Shown here one piece after another: positions 1 through 9,640 of a DNA stretch of 42,428 nucleotides. Origin of the DNA: an uncultured Prolixibacteraceae bacterium (GTDB lineage: Bacteria; Bacteroidota; Bacteroidia; Bacteroidales; Prolixibacteraceae); assembly GCA_913063265.1 (NCBI GenBank), contig CAJXZG010000042.1:1-42428 (forward strand). The letters are read 5' to 3'. A model generated the notes under the pieces. That model did no database searches, had not been told where the DNA came from, and was given only the letters and a program-made list of their open reading frames with translations. The translations under genes and the position numbers were made by a program. The stretch's first letter is position 1. Each line of letters starts with the position of its first letter.

Positions 1-3000
1 AAAAGGCAAGTTGATTAACCTCAATATCAACAAAAACCGGCCTCAAAGGATCAGATTTTTTAATTTCATCAACCAGCCTTTGCAACCAAATTACGTATGC
101 CTTATTTTGAAAGAGCAAACGGGGCTTTAAATAGTAATCTTTTTGGCTAAACTGGATGTCATTTTGAATATTCCAATATAAAATATTAGAATTATTTTTG
201 TTTCGCGAAACAGTTTTTAGGATATTTTCTTTCAGTTCTTTTGTTTCCAACGTATCCTGAACGAAATCCAGATATGGTGGAATCCAAAATCCGAGGGCTA
301 CTTTCAGTTCAAATTCCTCTGCAATATTTAATAAATTATAGCTGTATATCGAATTTCCATCAAATTTAACCGTGTTTATTCCCAGCCATTTTATTTTCTC
401 AAAATCTTTTACAAGGTTTTGACGATTTAAGACAAAATAGTCTTTCCTCCAGTCATGTCCTAATTTTATATTTACACCTTTTATACTCTCGAAACCAACA
501 AAATCGGTGTATTGAAAATTATTTTTTTCTATTGGCTTAATTTTGGGAAATGATTTAAACACGTAATCAGGGACAACTTTACTGCCAAATGAATTTTTTA
601 TTAAATCCTTATCTGCGATAGTCCAATCAAGGTTTTTCGAAGTATGTATACCTTTTGGCCAGTTATCATCAACTTTACTATTAAAATAAATAACTGATTT
701 TATTTCCTTAAACTTATTTTCAATTGAAATTAAAGCATCAGAAATCCATCTGTCCTGATTGCGAATTTCTCTTAACGACCCAAATTCAGAAACAATAACC
801 GGTGTTGGTTTAAGTTTCATAAATTCTTCATGAAAAGGCTCATATAAACTTTCAAAGTCCTGCCATTTTCCATCAGTGTTTAATTCTCCATAATTTAAAA
901 TATTTACACCTATCCAATCAACATATTCTTCTCCCGGATAAAATTCATCAATACTTTCCGGGTTCCATGGATTCCAAATCCAAATTACATTATTTGCTCC
1001 CTGCGATTTAAAAATCTCGTAAACGTGAATCCAGGCACTTTTAAATAGATATGATGCCTCAATCCCTTCATAATACCAGGGATAAAATGGATTATCAAAT
1101 TCATGTGCAAATCTCAAAAAAACCGGTTTATCAATATTCTTTAGTTTATTCGCAAACTTTTTCAGGAATCTATCGAAATACCCTTCGTTAATTAATGTGT
1201 AAACATGACTGTTTTCTGATTCCGGCAAAAAAGTATTTGTCCATGGCTCCCAGGTTATCATTGGAATTGATTTTTGAAAATAAATAGAATCCAGTAATTT
1301 TGCAGGGAAACTTGATTCTAACTCTTTATCCCATGGTAGGTAAAGTGAAACGATGTCAAATTTTTCATTAATACTGTTTGCGAATTTTTCTATTGTAAAC
1401 AAGTTTGAAATCCCGTTATCCAAATTTGGGGAAAAAATCCCAATGTAGTTGATAACATTTTTTTTCTGAATCTCGGGCTGTACTCCTCTCCATTTAACAA
1501 ATTCCGTTTTGTAATGGGAAAAACCAAAAAGAAACAATATCATTAACAAAATTGGCAATGCAGTTTTATGCCAGGTTTTATATAACAGGTTTTGCACGAC
1601 GTCCAGCAGCTTAAATTCTGCCTTTATATTTGAATATTGAAGTTTTACAGGTCTTAATTTCTGATATGCAAATCTTAAAGTATAGAACATTAATCCAGCG
1701 TTTAACATGGCAAATCCTGACATCATAATAGAAAAAGGTGTAAAATCCAACAGTAATCCATAAATAACAGCAAAAACAGAAATTACACCAATTGCCAAAT
1801 TAGGGATGAGTATTTTCCAGTTCGTGTTATCGTTGTCCTCTTTTGGAGTAGGCAAATATGGAATCCTTTTTCTGATAACGGTATATAAAAAACCTAAAAT
1901 AAATATCCACCACGTACATGCCAGCAAAACTCCCCCAATAAGGGGTGTCCCCCTTTCGCTTTTGTCAGTAACCCATCGCTGAACATAGAAGCGTATACCA
2001 AGAATACTAGCAAAAAAAGGTCCAAATATAAGTCCGAAATTTATGATATTCCCTTTCCATGGAGTTGTAGCTGTCAAAAGAGAAATTATCGGGATTAAAA
2101 AACTGATAAGATAGAAAAATCCGGAAAGATAATGTAAAGGTAAAACACCGAAATGTATTTTCTGTCGCCACGTAAATTTATCAAATAGCCTGGGAAATAC
2201 TGAAACCAATAATTCAAGTGTTCCCCTTGACCATTTTAATTGTTGCTTGTAATATGATGTCAATGTGGATGGGACTAAGCCTTTTGTAAAAACTTCTGGC
2301 ACATAAACTGATTTCCAACCTTTCGCAAAAAGCTGCATTGCAGTATGCATATCTTCTGAAAGTCCCGGTGCATGTCCCCCTATAGAATCAAGGGCTTTTC
2401 TTCTGAAAACACAATTTGCACCAATAGCATTGACAGTACCATAAGAATTCATAGTCATCATAATTGGCCCATAAAAATGAAAAGTTTGCTCCGCAGCACC
2501 TTTTGCAACTTCAGACTCTTCTATGTTGTAATATGCCTGCACAGTTTGCACAAAACCAATTTTATCATCCAAAAAATAGGGCATTACTTCATCAAGAAAA
2601 TTTTCTTTTGGTACATGATCCGGATCAAGTATTAAACAAATTTCTCCAGTTGCCCGCTTTAAAGCATTATTAATATTTCCTGCTTTTGCATCTTTTCTGT
2701 TATTTCTTGTAACGTGAACAATTCCATGTAACTTGCAAAATTCAATTAAATGTGGGTCATTCGCTTCATCACACAAATAGGTTGTATGTGGGTATTTTAT
2801 CTGTTGAATAGCTTTTAATGTATTTTTCACCATTTCGTAGGGTTCACCCGGAAAATAGGTGGTAAAAACATCTGCACTCAGATCAACTTTTTTTGTCGGT
2901 TTTTGAGGAACGGTAATATCCCAATAGTGATACCATATGTATATAATTCTTAAACAATCATAAATTATAGGCCCCATAAGCAGCCAATAAAGCAGGCTGT

Positions 3001-3130
3001 TGTCAATTAATTTTGGGTTTAAAAACCAATAAAAGAAATTTACAACAGTAATTGTACCAAGGATTATCAGACTACGAAGGATAATCTTTTCCCGGAAAGA
3101 TGGAGCTTTTATTTGGGAGTTTTTATTCAT
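1..3130 (-). CDS. GT2 glycan synthase-like membrane protein fused to GH26 and a second glycosidase-like domain (3' end outside window)
   Basis: The frame is open from an ATG at 3130 to the window edge, at least 1043 residues. N-terminal part: two membrane segments, then a cellulose-synthase-like GT2 domain with DPD at 169-171 and QQLKW at 296-300 (the usual QxxRW with K for R), followed by several more membrane segments up to about residue 530. Next comes a GH26-like barrel: RFAHEFDNPF carries the probable acid/base E677 and VIVSEFG the probable nucleophile E782. From about residue 870 a third TIM-barrel glycosidase-like domain begins, resembling the upstream gene's product, but with WNIQND (D991) where clan-A enzymes have NE. 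The start codon overlaps the upstream stop (ATGA), so translation is coupled. The family suggests a processive inner-membrane synthase; a periplasmic tethered hydrolase is inferred. Product polymer unknown; GH26 members cut beta-mannan, mixed-linkage glucan or beta-1,3-xylan. Confidence 0.85.
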   Translation of the reverse strand, partial: MNKNSQIKAPSFREKIILRSLIILGTITVVNFFYWFLNPKLIDNSLLYWLLMGPIIYDCLRIIYIWYHYWDITVPQKPTKKVDLSADVFTTYFPGEPYEMVKNTLKAIQQIKYPHTTYLCDEANDPHLIEFCKLHGIVHVTRNNRKDAKAGNINNALKRATGEICLILDPDHVPKENFLDEVMPYFLDDKIGFVQTVQAYYNIEESEVAKGAAEQTFHFYGPIMMTMNSYGTVNAIGANCVFRRKALDSIGGHAPGLSEDMHTAMQLFAKGWKSVYVPEVFTKGLVPSTLTSYYKQQLKWSRGTLELLVSVFPRLFDKFTWRQKIHFGVLPLHYLSGFFYLISFLIPIISLLTATTPWKGNIINFGLIFGPFFASILGIRFYVQRWVTDKSERGTPLIGGVLLACTWWIFILGFLYTVIRKRIPYLPTPKEDNDNTNWKILIPNLAIGVISVFAVIYGLLLDFTPFSIMMSGFAMLNAGLMFYTLRFAYQKLRPVKLQYSNIKAEFKLLDVVQNLLYKTWHKTALPILLMILFLFGFSHYKTEFVKWRGVQPEIQKKNVINYIGIFSPNLDNGISNLFTIEKFANSINEKFDIVSLYLPWDKELESSFPAKLLDSIYFQKSIPMITWEPWTNTFLPESENSHVYTLINEGYFDRFLKKFANKLKNIDKPVFLRFAHEFDNPFYPWYYEGIEASYLFKSAWIHVYEIFKSQGANNVIWIWNPWNPESIDEFYPGEEYVDWIGVNILNYGELNTDGKWQDFESLYEPFHEEFMKLKPTPVIVSEFGSLREIRNQDRWISDALISIENKFKEIKSVIYFNSKVDDNWPKGIHTSKNLDWTIADKDLIKNSFGSKVVPDYVFKSFPKIKPIEKNNFQYTDFVGFESIKGVNIKLGHDWRKDYFVLNRQNLVKDFEKIKWLGINTVKFDGNSIYSYNLLNIAEEFELKVALGFWIPPYLDFVQDTLETKELKENILKTVSRNKNNSNILYWNIQNDIQFSQKDYYLKPRLLFQNKAYVIWLQRLVDEIKKSDPLRPVFVDIEVNQLAF

Positions 3131-4527
3131 TTTCTATCCAAAACATAGAAAGGTGTATTTGCCGTTGACAAATTTCCAAAACTATCATATACATTTACAA
3201 AAATCCTATATGGCCCTTCAACAGAAGGAATCTTTACCTTTGCCACGGAATTTTTTATGTTAATGAAACAACCATTAATTTTTTCAGGTAAAAGATGTTT
3301 TTTCCCGCCGCCTTCATAGTACCATTCTTCTTCAAAAATCTCCCAGTTATAGTTAAGGGATGAATCTATTTCATTGTTAAACAGCACTTCGGCTTCAACA
3401 ATTTCATTGGGTAGGAATACAAGGTTGTCTCTTGCACCTTTTTTATCAAGAACCATATATTTAATCTGAGGTGGAAAATCTAAAGTATCCGACCGATTTT
3501 TCCAAATATTGCGAAGTTCATAGTAGATCTGATTTTTCCTTCCCTGCTCGTCAAAAATATTAAACCAGGTATGTGTTCTCTCCTGTTTTTGCCCCCAATG
3601 AAAAACAACAGTTCCAACTGATTCACTGAAAAGACTTTCAAACAACTTGTAGTTATATTCATACTGATTGCCCTTATTGGTACTTGTTGTCTCTATTGGA
3701 GCTTCCCAACTGGTTTTTTCCTGTGCCCATGGCCCTTCCATACCCCATTCACTGATATAGTAAGGTTTAATTTTTATAAAATGTGAAAGTTTATTTATAT
3801 GATTTCTAAATTTTAAAGGTGGAGCAAAAATATTAAATCCAATAATATCAAGTTTTGGAGAGTTTAAGTGCAAACTTAAAACTCTTTTCCAAAAATTATC
3901 AGTACTGACACATGAACCAACAGGATGATTAGGATCTTCCGATTTTATCATTTCTATAAGCTCATTAAACGTTTTTATAAAACTTTTACGTTCCTTAATA
4001 ACTTTGAAGATATTGGTTAAATCGGTTATTGTTGGGATTCGTTTACTTTTTTTAAGCAAAGTTGGATAATCGATTTCGTTTCCCAGGTTCCAAAACAAGA
4101 TTGCCGGATGTGTTTTATGTTTTTTTACAAAATTTATAACATTTTGCTTTAGTGTATCATTGTTTTCGCTAATGGAGTAAGGATTATAATCTGTTTGAAA
4201 GCGGGGAATAAATATATCTACTATTACTGCCAGTTTATTTTGATATGCTTCATCTAACAACTGATTTATATTTAAAGTATCATAGAGTCTAATGGTGTTA
4301 CCTCCAATTTCGCGTAATTCTTTTAAATGAGAATTTCCTCCTGCACCTTTAATATAAAAAGGCTCATTATTCCGGATTAAATCAAATCCATTTAAAGTTT
4401 TCCTGACATATACTTCAGCAGCTTTATTTTCTTTACTATTATTTGTACCATTTCGCGTAACAAATACGTAAAATATTATGATAACAAGTAAAAATGCCGG
4501 GAAATATATGATTAGTAATTTTTTCAT
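3127..4527 (-). CDS. Membrane-anchored TIM-barrel glycoside hydrolase-like protein (clan A, GH2/GH5-like)
   Basis: 466 residues. A hydrophobic helix at about residues 4-23, without a lipobox or clear cleavage site, suggests an N-terminal anchor with the rest in the periplasm. A (beta/alpha)8 domain follows: LFWNLGNEIDY gives the probable acid/base E151 and YYISEWG the probable nucleophile E260, so both catalytic acids of a retaining clan-A enzyme are present. The last 120 residues look like an all-beta Ig-like domain. It overlaps the synthase gene by 4 bp (ATGA), so the two are made together. A role in trimming, editing or releasing the polymer made by the neighbouring synthase is inferred from that pairing. 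The exact GH family cannot be fixed by eye; the homologous domain inside the synthase fusion has lost the acid/base Glu, so this protein may supply the active copy. Confidence 0.8.
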   Translation of the reverse strand: MKKLLIIYFPAFLLVIIIFYVFVTRNGTNNSKENKAAEVYVRKTLNGFDLIRNNEPFYIKGAGGNSHLKELREIGGNTIRLYDTLNINQLLDEAYQNKLAVIVDIFIPRFQTDYNPYSISENNDTLKQNVINFVKKHKTHPAILFWNLGNEIDYPTLLKKSKRIPTITDLTNIFKVIKERKSFIKTFNELIEMIKSEDPNHPVGSCVSTDNFWKRVLSLHLNSPKLDIIGFNIFAPPLKFRNHINKLSHFIKIKPYYISEWGMEGPWAQEKTSWEAPIETTSTNKGNQYEYNYKLFESLFSESVGTVVFHWGQKQERTHTWFNIFDEQGRKNQIYYELRNIWKNRSDTLDFPPQIKYMVLDKKGARDNLVFLPNEIVEAEVLFNNEIDSSLNYNWEIFEEEWYYEGGGKKHLLPEKINGCFINIKNSVAKVKIPSVEGPYRIFVNVYDSFGNLSTANTPFYVLDRK

Positions 4528-4647
4528 TCTTCAAAGGCCAACATTATTATACTGATTATAAAAATAACCAATTTAAAATGACCTGCTTGGATGTTAATTA
4601 TCAACAATTATTCACTAATTTAACTATTCAATAGCCAATCAAAATTT

Positions 4648-4675
4648 CAAATTTAAAAATTCATATCGAACGCAA
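4648..4675 (-). promoter_or_regulatory. Possible Bacteroidota-type promoter for the glycosidase/synthase pair
   Basis: On the minus strand TAAATTTG (4655-4648) matches the TAnnTTTG -7 element of Bacteroidota. A TTG lies 17 bases upstream (4675-4673), a poor match in sequence and spacing to the -33 TTTG element. It sits about 120 bp ahead of the start at 4527 and after a probable terminator, which fits a new transcript. The region is AT-rich, so a chance match is quite possible. Confidence 0.25.
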
Positions 4676-4702
4676 TATATTTTGATGAAAAACATTTTCG
4701 CG

Positions 4703-4737
4703 TAAAAATTAAACCCCGACCCCATAAAGTCAGGATT
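4703..4737 (-). terminator. Probable intrinsic terminator after fcl
   Basis: Read on the minus strand, AATCCTGAC (4737-4729) and GTCGGGGTT (4720-4712) can form a 9-bp stem, counting two G.U pairs, around an 8-base loop, followed by TAATTTTT. It lies about 70 bp past the fcl stop. It is the only GC-containing hairpin plus T-run noticed in the window and would separate the main polysaccharide operon from the synthase/glycosidase pair. Confidence 0.5.
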
Positions 4738-4806
4738 AAACTCAATACCTTGATTAAAATCTTGTTATTATTGTGATTTGATGGCCATTAGAAAAAATAA
4801 ATACTT

Positions 4807-5934
4807 CTAATTTTCTAAATACCACATATACATTTTTTCAACCCCTTCTTCTATTTCAATTTTATGCTTCCATCTCAGGGAGTTCAATTTTGAAACATCT
4901 GTTAATTTTCTTATTGTACCGTCGGGCTTTTCAGTATTAAATATAAGATCTCCCTTAAAATCAATTCTTTTCTTAATTAAAAAAGCCAGATTTTTAATAC
5001 TAATCTCTTTACCTGTTCCGATATTAATGTGAGTATTTCTAATTTCCTTTTGATTAGGGTTTGTTAAATCTGAAAAGTTTATATTTTCCATTAAATAAAC
5101 ACAAGCATCGGCTAATTCCTCACTCCACAAAAACTCTCTCAACGGACTGCCACTACCCCAAATTTCAACAGATACCTTGTTTTTTTTATTTCTTTGGTTA
5201 CTTTTTTTATTTATTTCGTCAGGATATAACCTTATTCCATATTTGTGTAAAATTTCAAAAATTGTATCAGTATCTGCTGATCCATCAACTCCCTCAACAG
5301 GTCTTTTATTAAAATCAGCTTTAATTTTATCCATTTTATTTTCTTCTACACACTTGCCAAGATATATTTTTCGAATTAAAGCGGGTAAAACGTGTGACTT
5401 TTCCAGGTCATAATTATCATTTGGCCCATATAAATTGGTGGGCATAACAGAAATAAAATTAGTTCCATACTGAATATTATAACTTTCACACATTTTTATT
5501 CCTGCAATTTTGGCAATTGCATAGGGTTCGTTTGTATATTCCAGAGGACTTGTCAATAATGAATTTTCAGGCATTGGTTGAGGAGCTTCTTTCGGATAAA
5601 TACACGTACTTCCAAGAAATAAAAGTTTTTTAACGTTGTGTTTATAAGAATTGTGAATCACATTATTTTGAATCATCAAATTTTCATAAATAAACTGCCC
5701 CCGATAAATGTTATTTGCTACAATGCCACCCACCTTAGCCGCTGCCAAAAAAACGTAATCTGGTTTTTGTTTGCGAAAAAATATATCGACTTCGTTGTGA
5801 TCCATTAAATTTAATTCATCAATAGTTTTTCCAACCAAATTATTATAACCTTTATTTTGCAAATTTTTCCAAATAGCGGATCCTACCAAACCTAAATGCC
5901 CAGCTACATATATTTTTGATTTTTTTTCTATCAT
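4807..5934 (-). CDS. fcl: GDP-L-fucose synthase
   Basis: Converts GDP-4-keto-6-deoxy-D-mannose to GDP-L-fucose by 3,5-epimerisation and 4-reduction (cytoplasm, NADPH). The protein opens with a Rossmann motif (VAGHLGLVGSA), has the catalytic Ser in LGSTCIYP and the Tyr/Lys pair in YAIAKIAG. It carries an insertion of about 60 residues around residues 200-250 (KADFNKRP to NKKNKV region), which makes it longer than the ~320-residue E. coli enzyme; longer versions are usual in Bacteroidota. The ATG at 5934 (MIEKKSKIYVAGH) places the Rossmann strand at the N-terminus as in the family; an in-frame TTG at 5991 overlapping the gmd stop would add 19 unmatched residues and is less likely. It directly follows gmd, the preceding step. 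A probable terminator follows it. Confidence 0.93.
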   Translation of the reverse strand: MIEKKSKIYVAGHLGLVGSAIWKNLQNKGYNNLVGKTIDELNLMDHNEVDIFFRKQKPDYVFLAAAKVGGIVANNIYRGQFIYENLMIQNNVIHNSYKHNVKKLLFLGSTCIYPKEAPQPMPENSLLTSPLEYTNEPYAIAKIAGIKMCESYNIQYGTNFISVMPTNLYGPNDNYDLEKSHVLPALIRKIYLGKCVEENKMDKIKADFNKRPVEGVDGSADTDTIFEILHKYGIRLYPDEINKKSNQRNKKNKVSVEIWGSGSPLREFLWSEELADACVYLMENINFSDLTNPNQKEIRNTHINIGTGKEISIKNLAFLIKKRIDFKGDLIFNTEKPDGTIRKLTDVSKLNSLRWKHKIEIEEGVEKMYMWYLEN

Positions 5935-5983
5935 TTGAATGTTTACTTCTAACTCCCGTGAAAAATATATTGTCTTTTCAGTT

Positions 5984-7159
5984 TTATTCAAAATAATTCA
6001 GAGTACGATATCCACCTTCTTGTAAATAAGCATCTTTTTTCATTAATGCTACATCTGAATTTATCATATCAGCAATTAATCCTTTAAGACTGTATTTTGG
6101 TTCCCATCCCAGTTTTTCTTTTGATTTTGTTGCATCACCAATAAGTAAATCCACTTCGGTTGGCCTGTAATATTTTACATCAACAGATACAATTGGCTTA
6201 TTTAATTCGGAACCTCTTTTTTGAATTCTGCTTTTTAGATTTTCCAAATAAGCTTCTCCCACTTTTGTTTTAAAAATCGATTCATCAATATTTGTAAGCA
6301 ATCCTACTTCTTCTGCATTTTTACCCTTAAAGGAAATTTCCAGTCCAATTTCTTCGCCGGCCATTTTAATAAAATCACGAATGGATGTGGTAATTCCTGT
6401 TGCAATCACGTAATCGTCAGGGGTTTCTTGTTGCAGAATGAGGTACATCGCTTTAATATAATCTTTTGCATGTCCCCAATCTCTTTGCGAAGAAAGATTT
6501 CCCATAAAAATGGATTCCTGCATTCCCAAAGCTATCCTTGCAAGAGCCCTTGTAATTTTTCTGGTAACAAAAGTTTCCCCTCTGATTGGAGATTCATGAT
6601 TAAATAAAATTCCATTTGAAGCATGCATATTATAAGCTTCACGATAATTAACAGTTATCCAGTATGCATACAATTTGGCTACACCATAGGGAGAACGTGG
6701 ATAAAAAGGTGTTTTTTCCGTTTGAGGCACCTGTTGAACCAAACCATATAATTCAGAGGTAGATGCCTGGTAAATTCTGGTTTTATTTGTGAGCCCTAAT
6801 AATCGAATTGCTTCTAAAATTCTAAGTGTTCCAATACCATCAGCGTTAGCCGTATATTCAGGAGTATCAAAACTTACCTTAACATGGCTCATCGCTGCGA
6901 GATTATAAATTTCATCGGGTTGTGATTCTTGAATTATTCTGGTCAGATTCATACTATCCGTCATATCACCATAATGCAATATAAGATTTCTGTTATCAAC
7001 ATGCGGATCCTGATAAATATGGTCAATTCTTTCGGTGTTAAACATGGATGCCCTCCGTTTAATTCCATGGACGACATAATCCTTTTTTATTAAATATTCG
7101 GCAAGATACGCTCCATCCTGACCTGTAATACCAGTAATTAATGCTTTCTTTTTAGTCAT
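5984..7159 (-). CDS. gmd: GDP-mannose 4,6-dehydratase
   Basis: Makes GDP-4-keto-6-deoxy-D-mannose, the first step to GDP-L-fucose (also D-rhamnose or perosamine). Extended SDR fold: the NAD(P)-binding [10 protein letters not shown] near the N-terminus, [12 protein letters not shown], a catalytic Thr/Ser region ASTSELYG, and the Tyr/Lys pair in [10 protein letters not shown]. Length 391 is somewhat above the usual 345-375, with an extra stretch near 270-310 before the conserved YYRPTEVD block. The next gene is fcl, so the product is channelled to fucose. No manA, manB or manC is in the window, so GDP-mannose must come from elsewhere in the genome. Confidence 0.95.
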   Translation of the reverse strand: MTKKKALITGITGQDGAYLAEYLIKKDYVVHGIKRRASMFNTERIDHIYQDPHVDNRNLILHYGDMTDSMNLTRIIQESQPDEIYNLAAMSHVKVSFDTPEYTANADGIGTLRILEAIRLLGLTNKTRIYQASTSELYGLVQQVPQTEKTPFYPRSPYGVAKLYAYWITVNYREAYNMHASNGILFNHESPIRGETFVTRKITRALARIALGMQESIFMGNLSSQRDWGHAKDYIKAMYLILQQETPDDYVIATGITTSIRDFIKMAGEEIGLEISFKGKNAEEVGLLTNIDESIFKTKVGEAYLENLKSRIQKRGSELNKPIVSVDVKYYRPTEVDLLIGDATKSKEKLGWEPKYSLKGLIADMINSDVALMKKDAYLQEGGYRTLNYFE

Positions 7160-7187
7160 AATTTTTAATTCATTTTTATAATGACTT

Positions 7188-7538
7188 CTATTTTACTTTT
7201 TCTTTTTCTAATATTATTTCAAATACCCTTTTCCACTCGGGTATTCCTAATATGTTTCTATCATCAATATATATATCGGCATAAATCTTTCTACTGTACG
7301 AGTTATCAAAATCTTCACCCTCATATTCGTTGTTAACTGCATGAAAGGTTAAACCCCTTTTTTTACAAAACTCGACAGCCTCTTTCAATTCCTTTCCATG
7401 TCTGTATGACCATAGAATAAGTTTATGTCCTTTTTGCTGAAGAAGTTTTAATGTTTTTATTGCATAGGGGATTTCTTTGCCCATTTTAGGGAATTTATGT
7501 TCTACAATTGTTCCATCAAAATCAACTGCAATAACCAT
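7188..7538 (-). CDS. Small HAD-superfamily hydrolase-like protein (BT0820 type)
   Basis: 116 residues, a minimal HAD fold with no cap domain. The N-terminal AVDFDGTIV gives the nucleophile Asp and the +2 Asp of motif [10 protein letters not shown] corresponds to the motif II region (Ser/Thr side chain); IYIDDRN near residue 90 is the acidic motif IV. Small stand-alone HAD proteins of this kind are known in Bacteroides. The gene lies 28 bp before gmd and 116 bp after the initiating transferase, so a phosphatase acting on a sugar phosphate or carrier-linked intermediate of this locus is a reasonable guess, but the substrate cannot be read from the sequence. Start at the first ATG, which leads straight into the core strand. 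Confidence 0.75.
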   Translation of the reverse strand: MVIAVDFDGTIVEHKFPKMGKEIPYAIKTLKLLQQKGHKLILWSYRHGKELKEAVEFCKKRGLTFHAVNNEYEGEDFDNSYSRKIYADIYIDDRNILGIPEWKRVFEIILEKEKVK

Positions 7539-7654
7539 TATTTATATTTAATATGAAAAATATGAATTTGTAGAATTGAGCTTTGAAACTTCAATTAAAT
7601 ATCAAAACAACCAATAAAATTGAAATAAAAATGGCTTATATGGAGGTATCATTT

Positions 7655-9058
7655 CTATACGCCATCGCTTTTCAGGACAACCTTAAATGTTTTTAAGATT
7701 ATAATAAAATCAAGCATTAATGACCAATTATCAATATATTCCATATCCATCTCCATCCATTTATCAAAAGGAATATTATTGCGTCCGGAAACCTGCCATG
7801 TACAAGTAATACCAGGATTAATACTTAATCTTCTGTTCAACTTTCTTTCATATTGTTTTACTTCAGATGGCACGGGAGGCCTTGGCCCCACAATAGACAT
7901 ATCTCCAAGTATTACATTGATAAACTGAGGAAGTTCATCCAATGATGTTTTTCGTAAAAACCTTCCTATTTTTGTTATTCTGGGGTCGTTTTTAATTTTG
8001 AACACCGGTCCATCCTGTTCATTTAACGACATTAATTTGTCTTTCATTTCCTCAGCATTCGCAACCATCGTCCTAAATTTCAGACACTTAAACAACCTAC
8101 CATGCCTTCCTACCCTTACTTGCTTAAATAAGACAGGGCCACCATCTTCAAGTTTAATTAAAACTGCAATGGTTAGCATTACCGGAGAAATTAAAATAAG
8201 TATAAAAATACTCATAAAGAAATCAAATGTTTTCTTAACCTGCAAAGCAATATAATTCTCAGGCGTGTTTCTGAAGGAAAGAAAAAGATGTCGATTTAAA
8301 AATGAAATTTTAGGTGCTATTCCACCAAAAGAAAGTACTTTATTGTGCAAATGAAAACCTACTCCAATTTCCCTACATTCATTTATTAATTTTTGAACAT
8401 TTAATGTATCAAAGTCATGCTTACAAAAAAATACTTCATCAATTACTTTTTCATCAATAAGCTTGCTAACGCTTTCTCTTTCGGGATATATTGAAAATTT
8501 ATTTCCAAATTCTTGCACAACTTTTTCTGAATCAGATATTATTCCCCATATCTTATACCCCCAATCATCCATTTCATCAATCTGTCTTATAAATGGTACA
8601 GTTGAATCGTCGGCAATCAATAATATCATTCTTGTATTATATCCTTTTCTCCTAAAATATCTCAAGACCATCCTCATGGAAATTTTCTGGACCGAAAGAA
8701 CAAAAAAGTTTAAAATTGCAAATTCGAGAATAATAAATCCGGTCAACAACTGAAAATCAAACAAATGAATTAATGCTGAAAGTATTAAGGCTCCCAATGT
8801 GGCAACAAATAAATATTTTTTCAGAATATTTCTATATCGCTGCATCCTGGCCATGGTTCCCATTTCGAACATTTCCAACAACCAAAACCATAAAGGAATA
8901 ATAATAGTACCCACAATAATGTGCTCTTTATTATCCACAAAGTTGTTAATTCCAACAATACCGGAGTACCATAATACAATATAATAACACACCAGTGTCC
9001 AGAAAATCTGTATGATGACACTCATTCTTTCCAAAGCTGGCTCTCGTTCTTTAATCAT
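7655..9058 (-). CDS. Initiating polyprenyl-phosphate sugar-phosphotransferase (PHPT, WcaJ/WbaP-like)
   Basis: Starts repeat-unit synthesis by moving a sugar 1-phosphate from its nucleotide to undecaprenyl phosphate at the inner membrane. 467 residues: four or so N-terminal membrane helices (to about 120), a central Rossmann-like CoA-binding-3 type domain, a further hydrophobic segment (FFMSIFILILISPVMLTIAV), and the catalytic bacterial sugar transferase domain with VLFKQVRVGRHGRLFKCLKF, KTSLDELPQ (the Asp-Glu pair), MSIVGPRP and the GITCTWQVSGRN block. The C-terminus SLMLDFIIILKTFKVVLKSDGV is typical. It lies just after wzc, ahead of the HAD gene and gmd. Whether the first sugar is glucose, galactose, an aminosugar or a di-amino sugar cannot be told. 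Upstream lies a 580-bp gene-free stretch. Confidence 0.9.
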   Translation of the reverse strand: MIKEREPALERMSVIIQIFWTLVCYYIVLWYSGIVGINNFVDNKEHIIVGTIIIPLWFWLLEMFEMGTMARMQRYRNILKKYLFVATLGALILSALIHLFDFQLLTGFIILEFAILNFFVLSVQKISMRMVLRYFRRKGYNTRMILLIADDSTVPFIRQIDEMDDWGYKIWGIISDSEKVVQEFGNKFSIYPERESVSKLIDEKVIDEVFFCKHDFDTLNVQKLINECREIGVGFHLHNKVLSFGGIAPKISFLNRHLFLSFRNTPENYIALQVKKTFDFFMSIFILILISPVMLTIAVLIKLEDGGPVLFKQVRVGRHGRLFKCLKFRTMVANAEEMKDKLMSLNEQDGPVFKIKNDPRITKIGRFLRKTSLDELPQFINVILGDMSIVGPRPPVPSEVKQYERKLNRRLSINPGITCTWQVSGRNNIPFDKWMEMDMEYIDNWSLMLDFIIILKTFKVVLKSDGV

Positions 9059-9640
9059 AATATTACTGTTTAAGATGTCTAAAATGTAAACCTGTTTGAT
9101 TAGAAAATCTTTAGGAAGATATCTTTTACGTAATAAGTTCAGTTAAAAAAAGTTTTAATACTCTCTTCTAAATACTCAGACATTATACAGATAGAAAGTA
9201 AACTTGTTTGAATACCCTTTTAAAATAATCATGTTTTAATTATTCTATTTTATCTATATGCTTTAATAGTTGCAATTTACGACATTTAATAGTCAAAGTA
9301 AATAGCTACTTTACAATATATTATTCTATTAATTTTTCAATATTTTGGCTTAATTAATTCAATTGCCATACCAATCATAACAAACAATTGATTTTCAGGA
9401 TATTAAAAAATTGAAAATATTTATTATCGTGTTATATTGGGACAAAATATCCCTGTAAGAATTGAAGTTTTAATATTATTTCAATAAAAAATTAATTTTA
9501 GCTTCAAATAATACTTGCGCCAAATCAAAGACAAATCCTTTCAAACAGATTCATAATAGACTGATTTGCAGATAATTACAAAAACGACTCAACCAATATT
9601 CAAAAAATTATATTTTTTTAGTTTTAACCCGTGAAATAAA
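9059..9640. other. Gene-free AT-rich stretch between wzc and the initiating transferase gene
   Basis: About 580 bp without a credible reading frame on either strand. It must hold the end of the wzc transcript and/or a promoter for 7655-9058, but no convincing promoter pair or terminator is visible. Small inverted repeats are present: AAAGTA/TACTTT around a 6-base loop at 9295-9312 and GGGA/TCCC around 9439-9453. Neither is followed by a clear T-run. No tRNA-like or repeat array was seen. Confidence 0.6.

Noticed and set aside
2372..2673. Plus-strand reading frames of 69-87 codons
   Set aside because: They lie antisense inside the synthase GT2 domain, whose frame continues unbroken through this region; like all other plus-strand frames here they show no family motif.
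9059..9640. Hidden small gene, tRNA or regulatory RNA in the longest gap
   Set aside because: Only short AT-rich inverted repeats were seen and no credible coding frame or cloverleaf.
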